In this document: piece by piece, positions 9,727 through 17,324 of the stretch
Layout of the letters: each line of letters starts with the position of its first letter
How positions within the stretch are numbered: position 1 is the first letter of the stretch
Assembly (NCBI GenBank): GCA_019636565.1
Contig: JAHBXG010000008.1
Span: 1 to 64,000, forward strand
Source of the DNA: Phycisphaeraceae bacterium
GTDB taxonomy: Bacteria > Planctomycetota > Phycisphaerae > Phycisphaerales > UBA1924
Length of the DNA stretch: 64,000 nt
Reading direction: 5' to 3'
Made by a program: the position numbers and the translations under genes
The notes under the pieces: model-generated
The model's input: the letters and a program-made list of their open reading frames with translations, nothing else
Told to the model about the DNA's origin: nothing
Database searches by the model: none

Positions 9727-10788
9727 ATGGCAGACATGATCATCGATCTTCGGTCCGACACGGTTACACGCCCCACCCCCGAAATGCGCAAGGCGATCGC
9801 GAACGCCGAGGTTGGCGACGAGGTGCTGGGCGATGACCCCACGGTTCGAAAACTCGAAGAGAAGTTCGCGGCGCACCTGGGCAAGCCCGCGGCGTGCTTT
9901 GTTCCCACCGGAACCATGGCGAATCAGACCGCGATCCGAGCCCACACCGAGCCCGGGGACGAGATCATCTGTTCCGAAGGTTCGCACATCATCCACTACG
10001 AGACGGGCGCGCCCGCGGCGCTCTCGGGGTGCATGATCCGCACCATCACCAACCCGCGCGGTCTTTTCGATGTCGCCGATGTCACCCCGCTGGTGCGTCA
10101 GGATGCATACCACTTCCCGCATTCGCGCCTGCTCACGGTCGAAAACACGCACAACCGGGGCGGCGGCACGGTCTGGCCACTCGAGCAGATCCAGCGGGTC
10201 ACGGCCGAGGCCCGCAAGCACAAACTCCGCCTCCACCTCGACGGCGCGCGGCTCTGGAACGCCAGCGTCGCCAGCGGCATCGCCATGAAGGAATTCGCCA
10301 AGCCCTTCGACACGATCTCGTGCTGCTTCTCGAAGGGGCTCGGCGCGCCCATCGGTTCAGCCGTCGCGGGTGATGCCGAGATCATTCTGCGGGTGCAGCG
10401 CTTCAAGAAGATGTTTGGTGGTATGACACGCCAAGTCGGCATCCTCGCCGCCGCGGCGCTCTACGCGATGGACAATCACGTCCAGCGCCTCGCCGAGGAC
10501 CACGCCAACGCAAAGAAACTGGCCGAGCTCATCGCCAATATCCCCGGGCTCTCGATCGCGCTCGCGCCGGTCGAAACCAACATCGTCTACTTCGACATCG
10601 CGCAGGATGTCCCGCTCACCGGGCAGCAGTTGTCCGACAAACTCAGAGCCCAGAACGTGCTGATGCTCGCGACCGGGCCGCGCCGGATCCGCTGCGTCAC
10701 GCACCTCGACGTGGACGCCCCGATGATCGATCGGGCGGCGCAGGCGATCGAACGCTCCGTCACCGGACGCGTGCCGGTTGGGGTGTAG
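9727..10788 (+). CDS. ltaE: Low-specificity L-threonine aldolase
   Basis: The 353-residue PLP enzyme has the family layout: [16 protein letters not shown] at the N-terminus, [52 protein letters not shown], and the PLP-binding lysine in [13 protein letters not shown] (about K203). It cleaves L-threonine and L-allo-threonine to glycine and acetaldehyde in the cytosol. The ATG at 9727 starts directly before the first conserved strand; the open frame extends upstream to 9376, but that part lies over the promoter and start of the divergent hsp20 gene. The length fits the family. Confidence 0.95.
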   Translation: MADMIIDLRSDTVTRPTPEMRKAIANAEVGDEVLGDDPTVRKLEEKFAAHLGKPAACFVPTGTMANQTAIRAHTEPGDEIICSEGSHIIHYETGAPAALSGCMIRTITNPRGLFDVADVTPLVRQDAYHFPHSRLLTVENTHNRGGGTVWPLEQIQRVTAEARKHKLRLHLDGARLWNASVASGIAMKEFAKPFDTISCCFSKGLGAPIGSAVAGDAEIILRVQRFKKMFGGMTRQVGILAAAALYAMDNHVQRLAEDHANAKKLAELIANIPGLSIALAPVETNIVYFDIAQDVPLTGQQLSDKLRAQNVLMLATGPRRIRCVTHLDVDAPMIDRAAQAIERSVTGRVPVGV

Positions 10789-10833
10789 TCGCCCCGCGTC
10801 GTTTTCTAAAGCACATGGAAAGTGAGTCCAAAG

Positions 10834-10866
10834 AAAAGGCCTCGATCTATCAACCGAGGCCTTCGG
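10834..10866 (-). terminator. Intrinsic terminator of PEP-CTERM gene 1
   Basis: A 9-bp stem aaggcctcg / cgaggcctt (10836-10844 with 10855-10863) has a 10-base loop. On the minus strand it is followed by a T-rich run (ttttctt). It sits between the convergent threonine aldolase and PEP-CTERM genes. Confidence 0.85.
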
Positions 10867-10891
10867 GTTCGAATGAAGTCTCTTTCAGAAC

Positions 10892-11623
10892 TCAAGCCCG
10901 ACGACGACGCGCTGCAACCAGCCCGCCCATACCGATCAGCGCCAGAGCGCCAGGAGCCGGGACGACCTCGATTGAATAGTCGTCGAAGCGGAGTTGCGTA
11001 TCTGTGCCGCCGGTGCCGGTCGAAGAGCGTGTGCCATGAAGGTCCACGCTACCAAAGTCGGTTACGTTGAAGTTGCCGCAGTAGACCGAAAGACCATCGA
11101 CGATGAACTCGACCTCGCCGTTCGAGAAATCTGCGATCATCTGCAACTTGTGGTAGGCCTCGAGGGTGAGCACGCCGCCGGGCGAGGCACCGCCAGTCCC
11201 CAAACCATCGAGCAAGCCGTAGCCGCCATCCTGCGTCAGGTAGAAAAGGCCGATGCGGTTGGCACTGGAGTCATACGCATCCAGGCCCGCTGTCATGGCC
11301 GTCGTGCCCGAGTAATTGAAGATGCCGGCGTAGCAGGTCATAACAACTTTCGTGTTCGGTGCCGAGGGAACGAAGGAGGCTCCGCCGTACCACGCCTGCT
11401 TGGCCGTGGTGCCGATCTGCGTGCCGGTCATCTGGGCGTATTGACTGCCGGAGTGCGCCAGCGCCGCGTTGTTGACAATGGTCCCCGTGTCCGCAAACCA
11501 GCCTTGCTGGCCGTTCAGATCACCCGGAACGAACGGGCTCTCGAAGCCCGTGGAGTACACGGGGACAGCCTGAGCACCCGCGCTGATGGCCATGCAAGCA
11601 GCAACCGAAAGAATGTTCTTCAT
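10892..11623 (-). CDS. PEP-CTERM sorting-domain protein, paralogue 1
   Basis: The 243-residue protein has a signal peptide (MKNILSVAACMAISAGAQA) and a beta-rich body containing GFESPFVPGDLNGQQGW. The C-terminal sorting tract is VPAPGALALIGMGGLVAARRRRA: the PxP-type motif, a hydrophobic segment and a basic tail. In the PEP-CTERM/exosortase system the tail is cleaved and the protein is placed at the cell surface or in an exopolysaccharide matrix; no exosortase gene is in this window. The body is very similar over its full length to paralogue 3 (12999-13730, same length) and more distantly to paralogue 2. It resembles lectin-like or glucanase-like folds but I cannot assign a ligand. The start at 11623 has AAGGAAAGAGAA just upstream. 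Confidence 0.88.
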   Translation of the reverse strand: MKNILSVAACMAISAGAQAVPVYSTGFESPFVPGDLNGQQGWFADTGTIVNNAALAHSGSQYAQMTGTQIGTTAKQAWYGGASFVPSAPNTKVVMTCYAGIFNYSGTTAMTAGLDAYDSSANRIGLFYLTQDGGYGLLDGLGTGGASPGGVLTLEAYHKLQMIADFSNGEVEFIVDGLSVYCGNFNVTDFGSVDLHGTRSSTGTGGTDTQLRFDDYSIEVVPAPGALALIGMGGLVAARRRRA

Positions 11624-11810
11624 TTCTCTTTCCTTCATTCTGGTTCGAAATGACGAACGGGACGCTCACGCGAATCGTCCCACCAGATCAGAGTGGACGA
11701 ACCAAGCGCGAAGTTTGCCTCTCGGCATCGAGGCGAAAATGCGGCGCCCACAACCTTCGCTGCTCTTTGCATTGGTCGCACTCTGAACGATCCGAGGCTA
11801 GCGAATGCCC
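11624..11810 (-). promoter_or_regulatory. Upstream region of PEP-CTERM gene 1 with a degenerate leader
   Basis: On the minus strand a possible -10 TAGCCT (11795-11800) is followed by TCGGATCGT, matching the same position upstream of gene 4. Next come AGAGTGCGACCAATG, a weak version of the GAGAGAGACAA box, and a GCCTC/GAGGC hairpin with a GATG-containing loop (about 11717-11735). The TTTCCGC-loop hairpin seen in genes 2-4 is replaced here by ATTTTCGCC with poor pairing. I regard it as a decayed or divergent copy of the shared leader. Confidence 0.4.
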
Positions 11811-11878
11811 CGCGGCAGTGGAACCACCAATTTCAGAATCGGTCCTCTTTCCCAGCCATTTTGGGGTTTATCAATACG

Positions 11879-11906
11879 AAAAAACCCCGACCTTTCGGCC
11901 GGGGTG
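11879..11906 (-). terminator. Intrinsic terminator of PEP-CTERM gene 2
   Basis: The hairpin is accccg / cggggt (11884-11889 with 11900-11905), with an inner cc/gg pair and a tttc loop. On the minus strand a run of six T follows. A competing stem between ggggttt (about 11863-11869) and aaacccc (11882-11888) is also possible. Confidence 0.8.
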
Positions 11907-11937
11907 ATCTCGATTCAGATGAAATCTCTTTCAGAAT

Positions 11938-12681
11938 TCAGGCGCGACGGCGACGGCCGCCGGCGACAAGTCCCATGCCCAGGAGCGCGAGGGAGCCCGG
12001 AGCGGGGATCGCGTTGTTCTCGATCAAGTAATCATCAAATGCCGTGACAAACGCGGCGCCGCCCGTGCCGGTTGTGCGCGTGCCCCGGATATCGGCGTCG
12101 GCGAAGTCCGTGCTGGCAAAGGTGCCGGTCATGACGTTGACGCCGTCCACAAAGAAATTCACAACCTGCGTCGCGAAGTTGGCCTCGACGCCGAGTCTGT
12201 GATAGGTGTTCGGGTTGATGATTCCGGCGGCGGAGTTACTGACAACTCCCGCGCCATCGACCACGCCGATCGAGCCGTCGCTGGCGATATAGACCAGGCC
12301 GATGCGGGCGACGAAGGAATCGTACAGATCAAGCCCCGCAGTGTACGTTCGCGTTCCCGCGTCGCCACCCATGCCGACCCAGACCGAGGCGCGAACGATG
12401 GGGTTGATCGCGAGCTGCGCCGGGCCGAGTGCGTGCGTGTTTTCCCACGCCCACTTGCCGCTCGCGCCGATCTGCGAACCCGTCATCGACGCGAACTGGT
12501 TGCCCGTGTGAGCGCGTGCCGGGTTGTTCGTGATGCTGCCGGCATCGGCGACCCAGCCCGACTGACCGTTGAGCGCACCGGCGACAAAACTCGGTTCTTC
12601 AAAACTCGTGGCGTAGATCACCCCTGCCGATGCGCCCGAGGCGATCGCCAGCACGGCTGCTGCGGATACAAACTTCAACAT
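11938..12681 (-). CDS. PEP-CTERM sorting-domain protein, paralogue 2
   Basis: The 247-residue protein has a signal peptide (MLKFVSAAAVLAIASGASA). Its body contains TSFEEPSFVAGALNGQSGW, which aligns with the GFESPFV..LNGQQGW start of paralogues 1 and 3. It ends in IPAPGSLALLGMGLVAGGRRRRA, an exosortase-type tail. The shared features TYHRLGVEANF, FFVDGVNV and GTRTTGTGG occur in the same order in all three, so the array arose by duplication; this is the most diverged member. The ATG at 12681 is preceded by AGAGGGAGAGAGAG, a purine-rich ribosome site. A longer frame to 12753 exists but would start inside the conserved leader. Confidence 0.87.
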   Translation of the reverse strand: MLKFVSAAAVLAIASGASAGVIYATSFEEPSFVAGALNGQSGWVADAGSITNNPARAHTGNQFASMTGSQIGASGKWAWENTHALGPAQLAINPIVRASVWVGMGGDAGTRTYTAGLDLYDSFVARIGLVYIASDGSIGVVDGAGVVSNSAAGIINPNTYHRLGVEANFATQVVNFFVDGVNVMTGTFASTDFADADIRGTRTTGTGGAAFVTAFDDYLIENNAIPAPGSLALLGMGLVAGGRRRRA

Positions 12682-12856
12682 CTCTCTCTCCCTCTTGATC
12701 AGGACAGAACAACGAGGCTCACCATGAGCCCACGCCCGTCTCGCGGAAACCAAAGAGGGAAGACACTGAACGTTTGCAGCACGCCGGGGCGGAAACCCGG
12801 CGCACCATTCAGCGTGTCTTGTCTCTCTCTTCGCACTCCGGCCGACCGCATAATCG
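12682..12856 (-). promoter_or_regulatory. Conserved structured 5' leader of PEP-CTERM gene 2
   Basis: Read on the minus strand. A possible -10 (TTATGC, near 12848-12853) is followed by TCGG...GTGCGA and the box GAGAGAGACAA (12819-12829). Then comes hairpin A, an 8-bp stem (12796-12803 with 12781-12788) closing the loop TTTCCGC (12789-12795), and hairpin B, GGCTCA/TGAGCC (12725-12730 with 12716-12721). The purine-rich ribosome site follows. The same order occurs before genes 3 and 4. The box is 138 bases from the start codon. Confidence 0.6.
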
Positions 12857-12935
12857 TACCGGCGGGCCCGCGATCCACAAAGTCACTTTGCATGAATACT
12901 TGCGGTGCTTTGGGCGTTTCGCGCGAGCGGACTCA

Positions 12936-12970
12936 AAAGAAAAAGCCCCGACTTTTCAGCCGGGGCCTTT
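12936..12970 (-). terminator. Intrinsic terminator of PEP-CTERM gene 3
   Basis: The stem is gccccg / cggggc (12945-12950 with 12961-12966), with a loop of about 10 bases. On the minus strand it is followed by T-rich sequence (tttttctttt). It lies 29 bases beyond the stop codon. Confidence 0.85.
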
Positions 12971-12998
12971 CGGATTCAATTGGATTCAGGATCAGGAC

Positions 12999-13730
12999 TC
13001 AGGCGCGACGACGACGAGCCGCGATGAGGCCACCCATGCCGACGAGCGCGAGAGCGCCGGGGGCGGGGATGGCGTCGATCGAGTAGTCATCGAAGCGGAG
13101 GTTCACCGCGGTGCCGCCGGTGCCGGTCGAGGAGCGGGTGCCGCGGATGTCCACGTCGCCGAAATCGGTGTTGACGAACGAGCCGACGTAAACCGAGACG
13201 TCGTCAACGAAGAATTCGATGACGCCGCTCGAGTAGTTCGCCCGCATCTGCAGCTTGTGGTAAGCATTGAGGGCGAGGATGCCGCCCGCCGTGGTGCCGC
13301 CGGTCGCGAGGCCGTCAAGGACGCCGTAGCCGCCGTCCTGCGTCAGATAGATGAGGCCGATGCGGGAAACAGCGCTGTCGTACGCATCGAGGCCGGCGGT
13401 GATGGCCCGCGTGCCCGAGTCGCCGAAGATGCCGGCGTAGCAGGTCATGACGACGGTCGAGTTCGGTCCCGAAGGAACGAACGCAGCGCCGCCGTACCAC
13501 GCCCACTTGGCCGCGGTGCCGACCTGCGAGCCGGTCATGTTCGCGTACTGGTTGCCCGAGTGCGCGTTCGCGGCGTTGTTGATCACAGTGCCCGCGTCAG
13601 CGATCCAGCCCTGCTGGCCGTTGAGGCTGCCGGCAACAAAGGGGCTCTCGAAACCCGTGGAGTACACGGGAACAGCCGAAGCGCCCGAGGCGATGGCCAA
13701 CACTGCAGCAGCCGAAAGGAAATTCTTCAT
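12999..13730 (-). CDS. PEP-CTERM sorting-domain protein, paralogue 3
   Basis: The 243-residue protein has a signal peptide (MKNFLSAAAVLAIASGASA). Its body is nearly collinear and highly similar to paralogue 1 (for example GFESPFVAGSLNGQQGW, TCYAGIFGDSGTRA, YLTQDGGYGVLDGL, GTRSSTGTGG, LRFDDYSID). It ends in IPAPGALALVGMGGLIAARRRRA, an exosortase-type sorting tail. It should be exported by Sec, cleaved near the PxP motif and displayed at the surface. The ATG at 13730 has GGGAGAGAG just upstream. Its signal peptide resembles paralogue 2 while its body resembles paralogue 1, which hints at recombination or uneven divergence in the array. Confidence 0.9.
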   Translation of the reverse strand: MKNFLSAAAVLAIASGASAVPVYSTGFESPFVAGSLNGQQGWIADAGTVINNAANAHSGNQYANMTGSQVGTAAKWAWYGGAAFVPSGPNSTVVMTCYAGIFGDSGTRAITAGLDAYDSAVSRIGLIYLTQDGGYGVLDGLATGGTTAGGILALNAYHKLQMRANYSSGVIEFFVDDVSVYVGSFVNTDFGDVDIRGTRSSTGTGGTAVNLRFDDYSIDAIPAPGALALVGMGGLIAARRRRA

Positions 13731-13926
13731 ATCTCTCTCCCTAAAAACCAAGACTGTCCACCCCGCCGGACTCACATCGAGCCGGCGCTGGGCTTGGACG
13801 GCAGAGAGAGAGAAATTCCGAACAGGACATTCCGGGGGTACCGGAAGGGGCCTGCCGCGGCGGAAATCGCGGCAAACCAGTACGGCGTCTTGTCTCTCTC
13901 CCACCGAATCCGAGACATCAGAATAC
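13731..13926 (-). promoter_or_regulatory. Conserved structured 5' leader of PEP-CTERM gene 3
   Basis: On the minus strand a -10-like TATTCT (13920-13925) is followed by TCGGATTCGG and the box GAGAGAGACAA (13890-13900). Hairpin A has a 7-bp stem (13868-13874 with 13853-13859) and an ATTTCCGC loop. A local TTCCGG/CCGGAA hairpin follows, then hairpin B (GCCGGCTC...GAG-CCGGC with a bulged T, 13765-13786) with a GATGT loop, then GGGAGAGAG at the ribosome site. A CTCTCTCTC tract (about 13804-13812) could pair with either the upstream GAGAGAG box or the ribosome site; this tract is unique to this copy. Confidence 0.6.
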
Positions 13927-14055
13927 ACCATCGCCCGCTTACCGTGAACACCCTTTCACCTCCTTTTTGCTGATTTTTTGCAAAAATCTGCACGCCGGGT
14001 TGCCGAATGGTTTTTTCGGGCTTTGTTCGAAGTGCGGCTTGTGTTTGGCCACTCA

Positions 14056-14090
14056 AAAAGAAAAGCGCCCCGCCGGAACGGCGGGGCGCC
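14056..14090 (-). terminator. Intrinsic terminator of PEP-CTERM gene 4
   Basis: A perfect 10-bp GC stem (14065-14074 with 14080-14089) has a 5-base loop. On the minus strand it is followed by ttttcttttt. This is the strongest of the terminators in the array. Confidence 0.93.
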
Positions 14091-14115
14091 AAGTGAAGAT
14101 CAAGAAAAAGACCGG

Positions 14116-14871
14116 TTAGGCCCGACGGCGGCGAGCCGCGACGAGGCCGGCGAATGCCAGCACCGAAGTCACGCCGGGGGCGGGCACCTGGTAGGTGATA
14201 TCGAAAATGATGTCGACCTCGCTGATGATCGAGGTGTTGCCGACCACGCCGTTCCAAACCACGGCCGAGCCCATGTTCGGAAGGACCTGCGCGTTGGTCA
14301 GAGCGCCGCTCGTCGCCACCGGCGCAGCAAAGCCGTTGCTCGGGCTCCAGAGCGCCGAGAAGATCGAGACGCCCGTCGCAACGCCGGGGATGCCGTCCCA
14401 GAGCAGACCGTTGCCGCCGATCGCGGCGGTGCCGACATCGAAGCGGCCCTGGTTCATGGCTTGGCCACCGATGGTGATGCCGCTCAGCCAGAGGTTGGAG
14501 CTGTTGGTGGTGTAGCAGGCCACGACGATCCGGCGCACGCCGACGGCGATGTCGCCCAGATCGATCGACTGCATGTTCACGGTCGCGCCGCTTCCGACAA
14601 GAGTGCCGTGGGCGTTGTTGTTGCCGAACGTGAACGTGGTCACGCGGCCGGCAGCATTCGTGACAAATGCCGCGCCGGCGGGCGACTGACCCAGCAGCGC
14701 CGCGTTGTACGTATCGCCCGGAGTGATGTTGCGATCGGCGAAAGCGCCGACGCGCAGCAATCCGGCCGCGCTGGTCATGAGACCGTCGCTCAAGTTGGCT
14801 TCCACGATCGACGCGTTGGCCGCGCCGGCAATCGCCGCGAGCGCGAGCGCCCCAAATGCCATGATCTTCAT
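14116..14871 (-). CDS. PEP-CTERM sorting-domain protein, unrelated body
   Basis: The 251-residue protein has a signal peptide (MKIMAFGALALAAIAGAANA) and a beta-rich body with TNSSNLWLSGITIGGQA. The C-terminus VPAPGVTSVLAFAGLVAARRRRA is an exosortase-type sorting tail. The body does not align with paralogues 1-3, so this gene shares the sorting signal and the leader but not the folded domain. The ATG at 14871 is preceded by GGGAGAGAGAAG. An in-frame start at 14922 is poorer because it lies inside the leader. Function beyond surface location is unknown. Confidence 0.85.
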   Translation of the reverse strand: MKIMAFGALALAAIAGAANASIVEANLSDGLMTSAAGLLRVGAFADRNITPGDTYNAALLGQSPAGAAFVTNAAGRVTTFTFGNNNAHGTLVGSGATVNMQSIDLGDIAVGVRRIVVACYTTNSSNLWLSGITIGGQAMNQGRFDVGTAAIGGNGLLWDGIPGVATGVSIFSALWSPSNGFAAPVATSGALTNAQVLPNMGSAVVWNGVVGNTSIISEVDIIFDITYQVPAPGVTSVLAFAGLVAARRRRA

Positions 14872-15056
14872 GTCTTCTCTCTCCCTGCAAGCCCGGCGCG
14901 GAACGCCGGAAACGATGAACAACCCGAGGGCTCACACAGAGCCTCGGCACACATCGGGTTCTTGCGGGAAGGACCGCTCTTTGGCGCCGGCCGCGGCGGA
15001 AAACGCGACTGGCAAAGCGGTTTGTCTCTCTCCTCGCACGATCCGACGAGGATAGA
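14872..15056 (-). promoter_or_regulatory. Conserved structured 5' leader of PEP-CTERM gene 4
   Basis: On the minus strand a -10-like TATCCT (15049-15054) precedes TCGGATCGTGCGAGG and the box GAGAGAGACAA (15022-15032). Hairpin A has a 6-bp stem (15004-15009 with 14990-14995, one G-T pair) and a TTTTCCGC loop. Hairpin B pairs GGCTC with GAGCC (14939-14943 with 14929-14933) around TGTGT, extended by three outer pairs. A GC hairpin and the purine-rich ribosome site follow. The protein body downstream is unrelated to paralogues 1-3, so the similarity is not just carry-over from gene duplication. Confidence 0.6.
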
Positions 15057-15210
15057 TTAGTTGAATCTCACGTTGAGCACAAGAGCGCCACGCCATTTTC
15101 TCGATTTTGCGCTTCCGCAATCGCGGCACCCACCGGCATTAACGTCCTATAACTTACAAACTGGCGGGAAAGTGGCTGGCTGATCGCTCTTCGTTCGGTA
15201 GACTCCGCCG

Positions 15211-16818
15211 ATGCTCGCTCGAGTCCAGTCATCGCTGCTGCAGGGAATCGATGCGCTCCCCTGCGAGATCGAGGTCGATCACTCCCAACTTCCCGACAAC
15301 TCGGAGAAGAAAACCATCACGAGCATCGTGGGCTTGCCCGATGCCGCCGTGAAGGAATCACTCGAGCGCGTCCGCAGCGCGATGGTGAACAGCGGGTACT
15401 TCTTTCCCGATGGGCGCACCATCATCAACCTGGCGCCGGCGGATGTACGGAAAGAAGGGCCGGTGTACGACCTGCCGATTGCCATCGGCGTGCTGCTGGT
15501 GCAGGGCGTCGGTGCGCCGGTGAAGCCCGCGAAGAGCGCGAAGCCGGCGAACGGAACTGCGCGGAGCAGCGTTGCCACCGAAGAAGCGTCGGGGATCGAT
15601 CATCGCCGGTTCCTGTTCGCTGGCGAACTCGCGCTCGATGGCAGGCTGCGCCCGATCAAAGGCGCGATCGCGCTGGCAGCGCTCGCCAAGGCCAAGGGCT
15701 TCGAGGGCGTGATCATTCCGTACGACAACGCGGCAGAGGCCGCCGTGGTTGAGGGCATCGCGGTGCTCGGCGCACGTTCACTGGCCGAAGTGGTCGGGCT
15801 GATGACCGGGCATCTCGAACCTTGTCCGTTCCCTTCTCCCGACGTCGCGCAGTTGCTCAAGCAGGCGGGTGCGCCGATCGACTTTGGCGAGATCAAGGGG
15901 CAGGAGACGGTCAAAAGAGCCATCGTGGTCGCTGCCGCCGGCGGTCACAACCTCGTCATGCTCGGCCCGGCGGGCACGGGCAAAACGATGATGGCCAAGG
16001 CGCTGCCCGGCGTGCTCCCCCCACTGACGCCCGATGAGGCGATTCAGGTCACGCGGATCTACTCTGCCGCGGGACAACTGGCGCCGGGGCAGGGGCTGGT
16101 TTCGACGCGGCCGGTGCGCACGCCCCACCACACCGCGAGCGGCGCAGCGATTGTCGGGGGCGGGATGATCCCGCGCCCGGGCGAGATCAGCCTTGCGCAC
16201 CACGGCGTGCTGTTTCTCGATGAACTGCCGGAGTTTCCTCGGGACGTGCTGGAAACACTGCGCCAGCCGATGGAAGACCACGTCGTAACGATCGCGCGGT
16301 CGCACAGCGCGGTGCGCTTCCCGGCGAATTTCATGCTGGTTGCCGCGATGAACCCGACGCCCCGGGGCGACATCGCGCCCGGCGACGTCGGCCGCATCGA
16401 GATGGAGCGGTATCTCGCAAAACTGAGCGGCCCCTTGCTGGATCGCATCGATATCCACATCGAGGCGCCGGCCGTGCCCTTCCGCGAACTCTCGCGGCGC
16501 AACGAGCAAGCGACGGGAACCACCACGGCGCAGATGCGCGAGCAGGTCGCACGGGCCCGCGCCCGTCAGCACGCGAGGCAAGGCGAGATTCCGAATGCTC
16601 GTCTCAGCGGCAAGAAACTGGATCAGATGGTCAACCTCGACGAGAACGCGCTGACGATGCTCGGCCAGGCGATGAACGAGATGGGGCTATCGGCCCGCGC
16701 ATTTGACAAGATCCGGCGCATCGCCCGCACAATCGCCGACCTGGCGGAGTCCGACATCGTGACCTCGGAGCACATCGGCGAGGCGGTGCAGTACCGATTG
16801 CTGGATCGCAAGGTGTGA
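15211..16818 (+). CDS. comM: ComM/YifB-family AAA+ Mg-chelatase-like ATPase
   Basis: The 535-residue protein has the three-part ComM architecture. An N-terminal Lon-like ChlI domain runs to about residue 200 (IEVDHSQLPDN..., IVGLPDAAVKESLERVRSA). A Mg-chelatase AAA+ core carries Walker A GPAGTGKT (about 252-259) and the Walker B-like stretch VLFLDELPEF. The C-terminal lid ends in RAFDKIRRIARTIADL. ComM helicases promote branch migration of recombination intermediates during natural transformation. Length and ends match the family. The ATG at 15211 begins directly with the conserved MLARVQS. Confidence 0.95.
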   Translation: MLARVQSSLLQGIDALPCEIEVDHSQLPDNSEKKTITSIVGLPDAAVKESLERVRSAMVNSGYFFPDGRTIINLAPADVRKEGPVYDLPIAIGVLLVQGVGAPVKPAKSAKPANGTARSSVATEEASGIDHRRFLFAGELALDGRLRPIKGAIALAALAKAKGFEGVIIPYDNAAEAAVVEGIAVLGARSLAEVVGLMTGHLEPCPFPSPDVAQLLKQAGAPIDFGEIKGQETVKRAIVVAAAGGHNLVMLGPAGTGKTMMAKALPGVLPPLTPDEAIQVTRIYSAAGQLAPGQGLVSTRPVRTPHHTASGAAIVGGGMIPRPGEISLAHHGVLFLDELPEFPRDVLETLRQPMEDHVVTIARSHSAVRFPANFMLVAAMNPTPRGDIAPGDVGRIEMERYLAKLSGPLLDRIDIHIEAPAVPFRELSRRNEQATGTTTAQMREQVARARARQHARQGEIPNARLSGKKLDQMVNLDENALTMLGQAMNEMGLSARAFDKIRRIARTIADLAESDIVTSEHIGEAVQYRLLDRKV

Positions 16819-16840
16819 CTTTTGCCAGTGCGAAAAAGAT

Positions 16841-17016
16841 CACGAGAGAACGCGGAGGGGCGGAGTTTGCGGAGACTCGCGGAGGAAAGTCAGAGAAGAG
16901 ATGGGATCTTGGGGCGAAAGGCCGTGTCGTTTTGCAGCGTGGAGCTCGCCTCTTGAATTGACCCAACTCCGCTCCGCGCAACTCCGCCTTCTCCGCATCT
17001 CCGCGTTCTCTCCGTG
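16841..17016. repeat. Imperfect inverted repeat of a purine-rich element
   Basis: The left arm (16841-16885) and the reverse complement of the right arm (about 16967-17016) share the start cacg(g)agagaacgcggag and then ggcggagtt-gcggag. They thus form two inverted copies of one element of about 40-45 bases around a roughly 80-base spacer. It fills the gap between comM and the convergent small membrane gene. The core gagaacg(c)ggag resembles the heptanucleotide array at 1621. No transposase is present. Confidence 0.75.
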
Positions 17017-17022
17017 GCTTTG

Positions 17023-17307
17023 CTACCCCACGATCTGGCGTTTGCGCGCGTGACGCGAGGAGCCGCCGAGGCTGCCGAGATCGCAGAGCGCCGCGATGAT
17101 CACGAGGATGACGTACCCGCCCTGTACGCCCCCGTGCAGGTTCGCGAACGCCCACGCCAGCGTGGTGTACGGCGCAAAGAAAAACCCCATCAACGGCCAG
17201 AACACCTGCCCCGAGAACGCCCGGTTCAGATAGTCCCCGAACAGCCAAAGGCAGAACAGCGTCACCCGCGGCAGGAACAACGCCAGTAGAACGAGAATGC
17301 ATCCCAT
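17023..17307 (-). CDS. Small integral membrane protein
   Basis: The 94-residue protein has three or more hydrophobic segments: MGCILVLLALFLPRVTLF, then YTTLAWAFANLHGG near the middle, then GYVILVIIAALCDLGSL. The short basic C-terminus is RHARKRQIVG. It resembles a widespread family of unassigned membrane proteins with an RVTLF-LWLFGDYL motif. The ATG at 17307 has a strong AAAGGAG seven bases upstream. It follows pgpA by only 17 bases, so pgsA, pgpA and this gene probably form one transcript. A role in envelope lipid handling is possible by context only. Confidence 0.75.
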   Translation of the reverse strand: MGCILVLLALFLPRVTLFCLWLFGDYLNRAFSGQVFWPLMGFFFAPYTTLAWAFANLHGGVQGGYVILVIIAALCDLGSLGGSSRHARKRQIVG

Positions 17308-17324
17308 GCAAACTCCTTTGGATT

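Noticed and set aside
16841..17016. Insertion sequence remnant
   Set aside because: No transposase fragment and no target-site duplication seen; the spacer is only about 80 bases.
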